The notes below the pieces were generated by a model. That model did no database searches. It was not told where the DNA came from and saw nothing but the letters and a program-made list of their open reading frames with translations. Source: Glandiceps talaboti (taxonomy: Eukaryota > Hemichordata > Enteropneusta > Spengelidae). From it: a stretch of 64,000 nucleotides of DNA. This document shows positions 51,683 to 64,000 of the stretch, piece by piece. Every line of letters starts with the position of its first letter. The first letter of the stretch is position 1. The stretch spans positions 13,225,001 to 13,289,000 of the forward strand of contig NC_135558.1 in assembly GCF_964340395.1 (NCBI RefSeq), read 5' to 3'. The position numbers and the translations under genes are program-made.

Positions 51683-52639
51683 TTGCCTGCCTGAACAGCA
51701 GACAGACATACATCCATTGCACAACCTTGTTTTAAAATTGACGCATTCAATTGTTATTATATATCTACTGAGGCAAGAATTTCCTTAAAAAATGAACAAT
51801 TAAGTCCTAGAAAAATCAATCAAATTTCACTTGATTTTGAGATGTTGGTTTGTCTTTTGTGTTTTTTGATGAGATAACACAGACTCACATGTATGCACAG
51901 GAGCAAATATAGATAAACTGACGGTCAGAGCAACCAATACGATATAATATTCCCAGCATAACTAATAGTGATATTCATACCCGATCGCAGGTTTGTTTGA
52001 AATATAAAGGTAGTATTGTCTGAAAGGCTAATCAAATATATAGTGTGCAGACTCACAAAACAAACTTGCTTAGCTCCAGGTTCTTTCCCTTCATGAACTA
52101 CAGGACATGTTATTTCTCGGTAGCTACCAGTCCTACAAGATGATGAATCGCTTCCATCTTGACACTCATAACATTTTAATGCCATTGTTGCTCTTGCAAA
52201 AAACAGCATTGCTGTGAATGATAACGATAATATTATCTTAAAAACTGCAAATACACTACTTACTACATTGTTATCCTGTAGATGTCCATCTATCTATATC
52301 ATCATCAGCAGCAGCATCATCATCATACCAAATATTTGGTTTGAACAATATAAAGTTTGGTATGCGTATTTTATAATATACAAATGAACATAACAGATAA
52401 AACGGTTTTTTTTTTGCAAAATTCATCGTATAGAATTAATATATAATTAGTTAATATTTTATAACTAAAACGGAACATGTCATTACAAAATGTAATATTT
52501 TGGTAAAATATCTGTGCCTTATTTTTAATGATTAGCGTTAAAGTGTACATGCAAAGGTACATACTTTTTTTCGTAATTATGTTTATTTTGCCATAAAAAT
52601 AAATGAAATTGCATTCATACCTCTAAATATTGCGCGCAT
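48414..52639 (-). CDS. Ly6/uPAR-type GPI-anchored three-finger protein, four coding exons
   Basis: Coding exons (minus): 52639-52621, 52244-52057, 51531-51432, 48553-48414 (TAA). Phases agree and give 148 aa. Residues 1-28 (MRAIFRVFKIILSLSFTAML..) form a signal peptide. The mature part begins LKCYECQDG, the standard Ly6 start, carries twelve cysteines, and ends CISCTSDLCN, the conserved C-terminal knuckle. It is followed by NGS (a glycosylation and likely GPI omega region) and a hydrophobic tail, VVVGLAMLLSYMYIIQ. Such proteins are surface-bound modulators of receptors or complement-like factors; the ligand cannot be told from sequence. Exon 1 encodes only six residues plus one base. Its assignment rests on phase and signal-peptide fit, and another phase-compatible first exon lies at 54240-54204. 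Confidence 0.85.
48848..50629. mobile_element. ~1.8-kb non-autonomous DNA element with long inverted ends
   Basis: The left end (TAGCGCCAATGGCATTGTAG..TGGGCATGGTCTTGTTGCTA) is mirrored by the right end (ACCACGCCCATAGAAACAGC..CGCCATTGTATTGGTGCTA) over about 100 bp. Internally there is a second diverged copy of the left motif (near 49020), a set of ~30-bp repeats containing TTTTGACCCC, and a nested inverted repeat. No transposase reading frame was found. It lies in the last intron of the Ly6 gene. Confidence 0.7.
49852..50228. repeat. Nested near-perfect inverted repeat, ~170-bp arms
   Basis: The left arm (GGGACCCAGGAACCGTGTGA, GACAAATGAACAAGCAAACA, GATACTC.TGGGGGTATACT) is repeated in reverse complement on the right (..GTCACACAGTTCCTGGGTCC), with a centre at about 50030. 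TTTTGACCCC repeats flank it on both sides, so it looks inserted into that array. Confidence 0.85.
50630..50755 (+). mobile_element. C-terminal tail of a LINE (non-LTR retrotransposon) reverse transcriptase
   Basis: One frame reads RSFLHSAIRMWNNLP, then SDGIQSFKCRVHKHLI and a stop. It matches the classic SFxxRTIxxWNxLPxxxV..SxxxFKxxLxxxL ending of CR1/jockey-type LINE ORF2. Only this tail and perhaps a 3' UTR (to ~50990) are present, as expected of a 5'-truncated insertion. It is not functional on its own. Confidence 0.8.
51328..51357 (+). repeat. Poly(A) tract
   Basis: A run of about 30 A bases, possibly the tail of an old retroposed copy. Confidence 0.8.
51623..51678 (+). repeat. (TGTC)n microsatellite
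   Basis: About 14 copies of CTGT, in an intron of the Ly6 gene. Confidence 0.95.
52535..52612 (+). repeat. ~75-bp inverted repeat, left copy
   Basis: GTTAAAGTGTACATGCAAAG..TAATTATGTTTATTTTGCCA is repeated almost exactly in reverse complement at 54289-54366. Outer edges read TTAA AGTGTACATGC on the left and GCATGTACACT TTAA on the right, suggesting TTAA-flanked ends of a 1.8-kb element or foldback. The Ly6 first coding exon lies inside it. Confidence 0.75.
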
Positions 52640-54147
52640 TGGCAAGAAAGTCGCAAAAATACTTGCCCCCTTAATCCCCTGTGCTTCGACTAACTTCGGC
52701 ACCGCAACCAGCTCAAGAAAGGTGTCGAGGTCCCACGTGTTACAAAAGCCTTCTAAGCCTTTGTGTAATGTTTACTTATGAATTACTAATGACGCTTGCA
52801 TTATAGTATTATCTGTAACTGTACATATTGTGGTGTACCAGTTTAGTCTTCCGACAACAATGGTTCCTTGGTGTTTTGTCGGCAGCACCCGCAGTGAAAC
52901 ATCACCCTACACATATTTCCGAGTGATATAACTGAGTAGGTAATAATGGACGAAGGCAGTTGAAATCACGTAAAAACTGGACAGTGACGCCATACAGTGA
53001 AAGTCGGTAAATGTTACCGGGGCCGGGGTTCTCCACGCCACCGGTGTAGCCATGATCAAAGCGAAAAAAGGAAGACAATAAAATAATTTGAAATGATGTT
53101 TTCAAGAAAGCAAGTTAGCTTCATAAAATATTTTCATTACGATAGCATTTGTTTTTAAACAATGCGTAGTCCGATTGTATGTTTTGATTTCCATGTTGCT
53201 GGGAGTCGATCGTTTTCATTGTGATACATCACATACATCGTCGGAATCATATCAAAGTAAAAAGACGCAACGCTCATTATAATGTTGCTATTTTTGTTTC
53301 CATTGTTTTGTCTACATGAACAATTACCGTGTCATGCCAATCACATGTCAACACAGCAAAGCACAGTCAGCACTAAGCTTCACGCTCCCAGGTCAAATAA
53401 CTTCCACAACGTAAGACATGTCTATCCATAAAAAACTCAAACAAAAATGGTCGGAGACAATACACACAATACACCACAGTACGGCCGGCTTCAGTGAACA
53501 TGGGCCGTGCTTTGAAAGAAGATGAAACCACTTCATGTCACTGTGTGGATGGTAATGAACGCAGTAAAAATGAAATAAAGTACGTGTACACATAGCTTTC
53601 AAGAGGGACGGTTATCCAACAAAACGTTCTGCTCTAACGAATTTGTGGGTCTACTTTCGCGAAGATTTTGAATGGTCATAGATTGAATGTACTGTTACAA
53701 CACGCTACATTTGAACAACTTGAGAGAATATTATGGGGAACTCTTGAAGCCATTCTCATTCTCTGTATGTTTGATGGGTATGGAAATATTACATAATTTT
53801 CGTTTCGATTACATTGTCTGCAGGAGCTGTTTCCACCCATTGAATAGTTATGTCAACAAAGGACGCTGATAACAGCATCCACTTTATGTAAACAACACGG
53901 CTTCACTAGGACATACTCATTCACCACCAGAGGAACTATCGTTACTGCTAGCGGTCGGTTCGAATGAATTTGGCTAAATCACACCATCAGATGTTAATGC
54001 TGGAGTGTATTGCTCTACGCTTGAGGAATCTGATAAATATTCAACGTCGGGTTCTGGCGAAAACGGGTTTTGAAGTTGACCTTCTGGTTCGACCATAATG
54101 GCTTTGCATGTAAAGATACACTGACGAATGCGTTTGTGTTCCCGAAG

Positions 54148-54155
54148 TGACGTCA
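54148..54155. promoter_or_regulatory. Perfect CRE (TGACGTCA)
   Basis: Palindromic TGACGTCA, 50 bp downstream (minus-strand sense) of the donor of a candidate upstream Ly6 exon. The promoter role is only inferred. Confidence 0.3.
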
Positions 54156-54203
54156 TAAAGTTCCAAATCCTGTCCTATCCATATGCAAATGAGAGGTACT
54201 TAC

Positions 54204-54240
54204 CTGAAGGTGCTCTGTGGCTGAGCCAAGAGTGCCTCAT
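54204..54240 (-). CDS. Candidate alternative first exon of the Ly6 gene
   Basis: The ATG at 54240 opens MRHSWLSHRAPS and ends in phase 1 at a strong donor, TTCAG|GTAAGT. This is the same phase as the exon at 52621-52639, so it could also splice to the Ly6 second exon at 52244. The resulting leader would be longer and less typical. It may equally be a non-coding 5' exon. Confidence 0.3.
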
Positions 54241-54288
54241 TTTTCGCGCAATTTCTCGTGTTAGAATTATATTGTACTATTACAAACC

Positions 54289-54366
54289 CGATTTCCTTTA
54301 TTTTTATGGCAAAATAAACATAATTACGAAAAAAAAGTATGTACCTTTGCATGTACACTTTAATGT
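54289..54366 (-). repeat. ~75-bp inverted repeat, right copy
   Basis: Reverse complement of 52535-52612 with only a few differences. Confidence 0.75.
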
Positions 54367-54387
54367 GAATGTATTTTCCAATATCGT

Positions 54388-54453
54388 GATCATCATCATC
54401 ATCACCATCACCACCACCACCATCATCATCATCACCACCATCACCACCACCGC

Positions 54454-54494
<41 letters not shown>

Positions 54495-54548
54495 ATCATC
54501 ATCATCACCACCACCACCACCACCACCACCACCATCATCATCATCATA
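54388..54548 (+). repeat. (CAT/CAC)n trinucleotide repeat
   Basis: Blocks of ATC and ACC trinucleotides alternate over about 160 bp. Open frames through it (poly-Asp, poly-His, poly-Met) are artefacts of the repeat. Confidence 0.95.
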
Positions 54549-56049
54549 TCAAAATTGTGATACACTCCTGGTGTTGCGTTCGTTGTGGCTATATGTATAC
54601 CTAAAAAGCTCCATGCACACAGTAATTAATAAATTCGCGTTGACATGCTTGTATTGGTGTTGATGTGGTAGCTGTGCGGTAACACTGTCTGTAAGAGTTA
54701 TTAGCATTAAGGACAACAAAGCGCAATGTTAAAAGAGCTAACCCAAAGACGTGGAGAACAGGCGAAAGTGTTTCTGTCTGAAGCACTCAACGTAAAAGTT
54801 AAGCTCCTTTCCGAATAACAATTAAAGCATAACCAGATCAGCCAGATAATTTCATGCGCCCACTCTATCAACACTCATCATGATACCAGCCAAAACAAAT
54901 ATATACAAGTTTTGTTTATCCCGTGTGCTCCAGCTATTGGAATATCCAAGAAAGAAGTGTTGAACAAATTGAAAATTTCTCCAAATCCCCTACATAAAGT
55001 TCTAGGTGTCATCTTGAAATTATAGCGATGCCATTATTCTAAATATAATTTGCTATAATTAGTCTTCACCCTTACTAATACAACACATACATGCGCACAA
55101 CCACAGACAAGGAAGACATTTCTGTGGCACATCATGGTGTAACGTCCGTGTTATCGAATCATCAAAAATTGTTATAAAAAAAGTAGATCATTAAGAACCA
55201 ACCACTTACCTGTAACCTGACAGATAACTTTGATTAACATGTCCATCTTTTTTGTGTTATCTATTCAACACAACACTTGAACCTTGATACTTCTGGAAGA
55301 GAGGAAATCACTTGACCATTCCAATGTTTATCTTTCTACCCTACACGGGGGGGGGGGGGGACGCGGGGGGGGGGGGGCTGTAGTCCATACCTCCCTCTGT
55401 CATTGGACAGCTCTACCGCCAAAGCCCACGAACCATCAATTTCAATCAAACTTAGCACAAATGTACGACACCACAGGGCAAATAAACATGATATTCATAC
55501 ATTTATAACTCAAGTGTCTACACCAATATCATCATAAAGTAATCTTTCTGATATATGAGACACTAACCTATGACCTTGACTTTATATTCAAAGTCATTTA
55601 GCTTAAATTAAATTAAAAAGATTTGTGCATGGTATAAACACCATTCAAGTGTATATTTTGTCTGTGGGGAAAATGACCTTGAAAATGAGCCCAAATAATA
55701 ATTACCAACTTAAATTGCAACAAAGAAAAGCTACCATCACACTGACCTTGTCTCTTACATCAACGTCTTGTGTTATACATAGTTCATGACCATTTCCCTT
55801 ATCATGGGGATATTAATACTACCGAATTAACATAGAAGTGTTGTTCGAAATTATACAAACAATCTCAAACAACTAGCTGAAAGTGTCTGAGACACAATTC
55901 AATATCTGTGATCGGGAAATCTATTACGTTTTGCAATTGATTCCAACTCAGATAACTATGGTCTATGGTGGTATGAGAGTCAAACTCCCTCTCCTTTTTT
56001 AGCACAACTGAATACTAAAGTAATCCAGTAGGGCTATAGGCATCACAAA

Positions 56050-56050
<1 letters not shown>

Positions 56051-56113
<63 letters not shown>
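56051..56113 (+). repeat. (GT)n microsatellite
   Basis: About 31 GT dinucleotides with one GC interruption near the end. Confidence 0.95.
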
Positions 56114-56117
<4 letters not shown>

Positions 56118-57004
56118 CTGCGTGTGTGTATTGGTAAACTACTTAAAGTCAAAAACTGCCTGACCGATTGCCTTGAGATTTGGTGGAGACATTACTTTGG
56201 GTGTCTAGATGAAAAATTGTTCAAATGAAAGTGATCCGAACAGTGGTTTTCAATTACAGAAGCGGAACAATACTGCATGACATCTAAAAAAACAACTTCG
56301 TTAGTGGAAATACACGCTTTAGATAAGAGTTAGCGTCTATAGTGGCAACCACTAGCATCTAATTAGGTAATGGTGACAATTTTATTGCCTTAGAATGAAG
56401 TCTTTTATTTTTTTTCCAATTCCGAACTGTCAGTTATGCGATCTAATTTCTGACCACCCAACATTCCACTACACATGTAAAACCTCACCATGTCGACCGC
56501 CACAATTGTTGAAAGCTTTCATGACAGCTAAATATTTTTTTTAATGCATGTAAGGTATATGTAAGTGTTTTGCGTGTATTCAGCTAAAATAAACCGATTG
56601 CTGAAATACAGATGTTTTTACACATTTCTACTGACGCAGACGAAACGTTTGAAACAAATATATCTTTCAGTATACGTACCAAGCAGGCTGTAGCTGTAAA
56701 TTCATGCTTATAAATGAATTATCCATACACGGGTTCGAGTCATGCCCACTCAGAGTTTGATTACATTTACCAGTCTCTTAAAAAGGGTGTTGTTTAGTTT
56801 GACCAAACAAGGCAGATCCCCCCCCCCCCACCAGACACTCATTTTTCCTTCAGCATTTTACTCAACACTTGCCCTGTTGTAATTCATGTTGCATTAGTGA
56901 AAAAATAAATGAATAAGAAATGTATGACCTACTTTACAACAGTCAAAGTAGTTTCTCAGGCTGTCTGTCTGCCCGTTCCTTGCATGCAGTCCGCCGTTGG
57001 TTGT

Positions 57005-57392
57005 TGTGTACACGTCTGTCCGTGTTATAGTGTTTTTTCTCCAGCCAATGCATTGCACGTTGCCAAGGTTACATTTATCAACAACACATGAATGCATGGC
57101 CAGGTATCAATTAAATATTGAGAAGTTAGCAAGGTGACCTTAAATTCAAAATAAAGGGTACGGGTGACTGACCTGCATGCAATATGAGGTTCAGGAGAAT
57201 TGTGCTCGTAATCGCATTTGCTATACAATCGTATGCAGTTCATTCAACTGTATTCTTTATTAATCACCAAGCTAAGTTCTCAAGTTAGTTGACACCCAAA
57301 TGTATTCATGTGTTGTTGATAAATGTATCCTCAGCAACGTGTATTGGCTGAAAACTCCCAAATTAACACGGACAGACGTGTACATGATAAGG
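57005..57392. mobile_element. ~390-bp DNA element with ~85-bp inverted ends
   Basis: The left end (GTGTACACGTCTGTCCGTGT, CAGCCAAT, ACATTTATCAACAACACATG) is mirrored at the right end (CATGTGTTGTTGATAAATGT, ATTGGCTG, ACACGGACAGACGTGTAC). The middle is non-coding. Target duplication not resolved. Confidence 0.7.
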
Positions 57393-58512
57393 GGGGGGGG
57401 GTGCTTTACTTAACGGTTTCTATGCACATGCGTAACAAGATAAAGAACTGCAAGTTTATAGAAGGTTCTATAATGTCTATAGACATATGAAGTGATACCA
57501 TCAATAATACATATCATCACCAGAACAACTTAGACTAGATATATTTATTTAATGACTACTTAAGCTACAGTATTACCAATATATCTATATAAAACTATGC
57601 ATCACCTGTCTGTACTGTAAAGTGTGGGTTTTCCAATTATAACTATACCGACCCTAGTTCAAGCTGCCGACCCTAAACATTTTTAACTTTCAAAAAGGTA
57701 ACAGTGGTGAGCATTTACTTCTATTTCCATGTAATAATTTCCCCAAATATTTCTGGTACTTTTTTAATAATCCAGAGAAACCAAGTCTTTCAAGGCTGCA
57801 AGTTGAAGAGTACAGTCTCACTGTCTGCATATTGTTTATATGTACTTCACACCCATTTGTCTTCATTTACTTCTTTTATACTCATCAAAACATCACCAAG
57901 CCACCACAGAAATATTGCGACCAACGAGTATCTTATCTCAGCAATCTCTTAAAATATAAAATAAAATAAAATTCCGACCTACCTACCCTATTTTCTGAAG
58001 TCATGTTATCGGACACAAACATTTTGTTTTAGATTTGCCTTATTACATAATGCATTAAACATCATGACATAATTTTTCGTGATCACTGTCTTTTTAATTC
58101 TTTTTCTGTTTTTCCTTTCTGTTTGATTGACCAAATAAACACGTTTTCAATTTCAATCCTACAAATTCAGTAATATGTATTCCAGCTCATTGTTAATTAA
58201 AAGATATTCGTGACTTTATCTGAAGGTAATTAACGAATATCTATTGCTCACCTACTATATATGCATGTCTGTTAACTCCCATGAGGCAACACTGGATAAC
58301 TGCTAAGAACAGTGAATGTGTAACAAGTTTCAATTTAGTGTTTCTTGACTATTTATTTGCGAATTCATGTGATGTAAAATCATTAAATGACTCTCTAGAA
58401 CTGCAACTTCATGAATATACTTTCATTTCCCTGAGTGGCAGTTCCCCCCCCCCCCTTTATCCTAGTCAGAAATTAGTATATACATATTTATGAATATCGT
58501 TAATAGTTACAG

Positions 58513-62558
<4,046 letters not shown>

Positions 62559-63071
62559 CGTGGCAGCACGTTTCTAATAATATAAATAGAAATAATGGGA
62601 GGATAATAATAACATCACACAGCAAAATGACAAGTATGAAACAATAAAAAATGTAATACTCATAGTAAACAACACGTTTTGAGATTTATGAGACTGAATT
62701 AACAAAATTAGTTATTCATCATACGTATTATCATGATGCTCATTCACATGCCATAGTCTTGTATTAAACAAAACCTCGGATCTGCGATCGAAAAATTGCC
62801 GAACATAAACCGAGTACAAGTGCGCAGTCTCGTGCAAGACCTCGCTAGTGAAGGGTTGTTATTCTTTATTTGAATAAACCGTTGTTGTTTATGACACTAG
62901 TGTGTTCTTGTGCGTGAAATCTCAGACCACTCTGAGGTGAAATACAATGTATGACCCGAGTGATTGCAAAACAGATGGGGGAATGCATGGAGCACCTTGG
63001 AGCACTCCTTTGGCACTAGACTGAGAACAGAGTCATACTCAAATCAGCATTGTCAAGGATTAATAGCTACA

Positions 63072-63103
<32 letters not shown>

Positions 63104-63542
63104 GCAGACCAAAACATAATCATTCCGTCGGAAGCTAACAAAAGGCGCAGCATTATGTTTATAGGTCAAAGGTTGTACCTGCTCACATCATACATCCCAC
63201 AAAAAATATATCTGAAGTAATGTTTCGGAGAGGCATATTAGCTTTTAATCTGATTAAATCTGATGTAGTGAATACGGCTCGATTTCTTTATTTACCTAAA
63301 TTTCCTTCGTTTATTGTCGCATCTTTGTTTTGTTTGCTTCGGAAGTGATCGTCACCTTCCCCTCCCTTCGTGGGAAGGCGGTGATCACGCCCAAAACAAA
63401 TAAAACGACAATAAACGAAGGAAAGCCAGGTAAATAAAGTAATTTATGAGTCGTATTCACCACATCAGATTTTAACCAGATTGATTAGCTTTAGCTCTAA
63501 AAACCTATTGTTACCATGGTTGCTAACCTTTTGACAGATTCG
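62559..63542. other. Upstream region of FMO
   Basis: On the minus strand TATTATTAG|AAACGTG just before the FMO ATG looks like an acceptor, so a non-coding 5' exon probably lies further upstream. It holds a short (CAGA)n tract (63073-63105) and MITE copy B. No other gene was seen. Confidence 0.45.
63246..63484. mobile_element. hAT-like MITE, copy B, with 8-bp target duplication
   Basis: A 239-bp element bounded by the perfect direct repeat TTAGCTTT (63238-63245 and 63485-63492). Terminal inverted repeats are AATCTGATTAAATCTGATG at the left and CATCAGATTTTAACCAGATT at the right. Inner inverted segments (CCTTCGTTTATTGTCG / CGACAATAAACGAAGG; GTGATCGTCACC / GGTGATCAC) make most of it foldable. 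An 8-bp duplication is the hAT hallmark. Same family as copy A. Confidence 0.85.
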
Positions 63543-63657
63543 TTATACTTCTCGAATCAATTCTCCGTCTGATGTGTACGCTCCATATGAACGCTGCCGA
63601 ATATCTTCAACCGCAGATAATACGGTTTGAAGAATGTCAGCAGGGGTCACGGAGACT
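63543..63657 (-). CDS. Probable last exon of an unrecognised gene
   Basis: After a good acceptor (CATCCCTGCAG|A) the minus strand encodes VSVTPADILQTVLSAVEDIR and then QRSYGAYTSDGELIREV before TAA. The peptide is well formed, with an amphipathic helix and no repeats. No upstream exon can be confirmed inside the window, so the remainder would lie beyond 64000. I do not recognise the family. Confidence 0.35.
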
Positions 63658-64000
63658 CTGCAGGGATGTAGGCTAAATGACGAACCTGTTCTGATGCAAA
63701 TATTCAATACACAAGCACTGAACCATGGTATAACATGTACAGCTGTAGGATATATGACAATGTACACATAACCTTTGCATAGTCAAGATTGTTTGTTTTT
63801 TGAGATTTGACGAATCTAGGTCAATGCTTATGTGTAGTTCCTATAATCGTAACTCTTTACATATATATATATTTCAGTTAGTTTAGTTTTAGTTTGAAAG
63901 CCAATCTTGCTTTAAAGGTGTTTGTGTGGGCTAGGACGTCAGGTGAATTTAACAATAAAACTATGTAAATGCACTCATACATTTTTATTTAGACGCACTG

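Larger units (their letters stand above)
52640..58512. other. Intergenic region between Ly6 and FMO genes
   Basis: No complete gene is supported. It includes the inverted repeat partner (54289), a candidate upstream Ly6 exon (54240-54204), a TGACGTCA at 54148, several microsatellites, G-runs near 55349-55378, a small DNA element at 57005, and AGGCCTAA-family-like fragments near 57645-57990. The right end must include the FMO 3' UTR. Confidence 0.5.

Noticed and set aside
52902-53105. Minus-strand peptide containing GGVENPGPG, similar to a 2A skipping motif
   Set aside because: The 2A consensus is D(V/I)ExNPGP; here the Asp and the residue between Glu and Asn are missing, and no LINE or other ORF follows in frame. 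Probably coincidence.
53974-54156. 60-codon minus-strand frame (MTSLREHKRIRQ..)
   Set aside because: It starts inside a TGACGTCA and is reasonably well formed, but no splice partner, repeat or family signal supports it. Kept only as a possibility.
54200-54604. Poly-Asp, poly-His and poly-Met frames
   Set aside because: Trinucleotide repeat artefacts with no unique coding sequence on either side apart from the short candidate Ly6 leader.

Overview
This window looks like AT-rich nuclear DNA of an invertebrate bilaterian animal. The evidence is multi-exon genes with GT-AG introns, eukaryotic tRNA genes, many long microsatellites ((GA)n, (GT)n, (CATA)n, (CAGA)n), and single-copy animal genes. 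Protein similarity and the NCS1/GPR107 linkage fit a marine deuterostome or lophotrochozoan, but the species cannot be fixed from the sequence. All exons were placed by hand from reading frame, splice-site consensus and intron phase; nothing was aligned to a database.

Layout, left to right. (1) 1-819, minus: the open 5' part of an unrecognised protein built from ~130-residue repeats, running off the window. (2) 1.5-2.9 kb: two identical tRNA-Ser(UGA) genes with a decayed copy between them. (3) 7.2-17.2 kb, minus: a complete neuronal calcium sensor 1 gene (NCS1/frequenin; seven coding exons, 190 aa), plus a candidate alternative first exon that would remove the myristoylation signal. (4) 18.0-18.2 kb, minus: a 56-codon single-pass membrane microprotein ORF between NCS1 and the next gene. 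(5) 24.9-38.8 kb, minus: a complete GPR107-like gene (thirteen coding exons, 691 aa) with signal peptide, furin-type site, long acidic lumenal linker, seven-helix domain and a separate C-tail exon. (6) 39.1-46.0 kb, plus: a two-exon type II membrane protein joining a nucleotide-sugar epimerase-like SDR domain, apparently without its catalytic Tyr/Lys, to a glycosyltransferase-like domain. This is the most unusual gene here. (7) 48.4-52.6 kb, minus: a GPI-anchored Ly6/uPAR three-finger protein. (8) 58.5-62.6 kb, minus: a flavin-containing monooxygenase with one reading-frame break in its second coding exon. (9) 63.5-63.7 kb, minus: the probable last exon of an unrecognised gene.

GPR107 and NCS1 lie in the same order and orientation as I recall for human 9q34.11, which suggests ancient linkage. 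GPR107 and the SDR-glycosyltransferase gene are divergent, with start codons 358 bp apart across a probable bidirectional promoter that holds a perfect TGACGTCA. Both products are expected in the Golgi or secretory pathway. NCS1 is a cytosolic calcium sensor, the Ly6 protein a surface protein, and FMO an ER enzyme; there is no operon-like logic.

The rest is introns and intergenic DNA full of short non-autonomous DNA elements with terminal inverted repeats (at least six families), tandem duplications of 75-200 bp, microsatellites, a perfect 55-bp-arm palindrome and LINE tail fragments. No virus-like element, CRISPR array or rRNA was seen.
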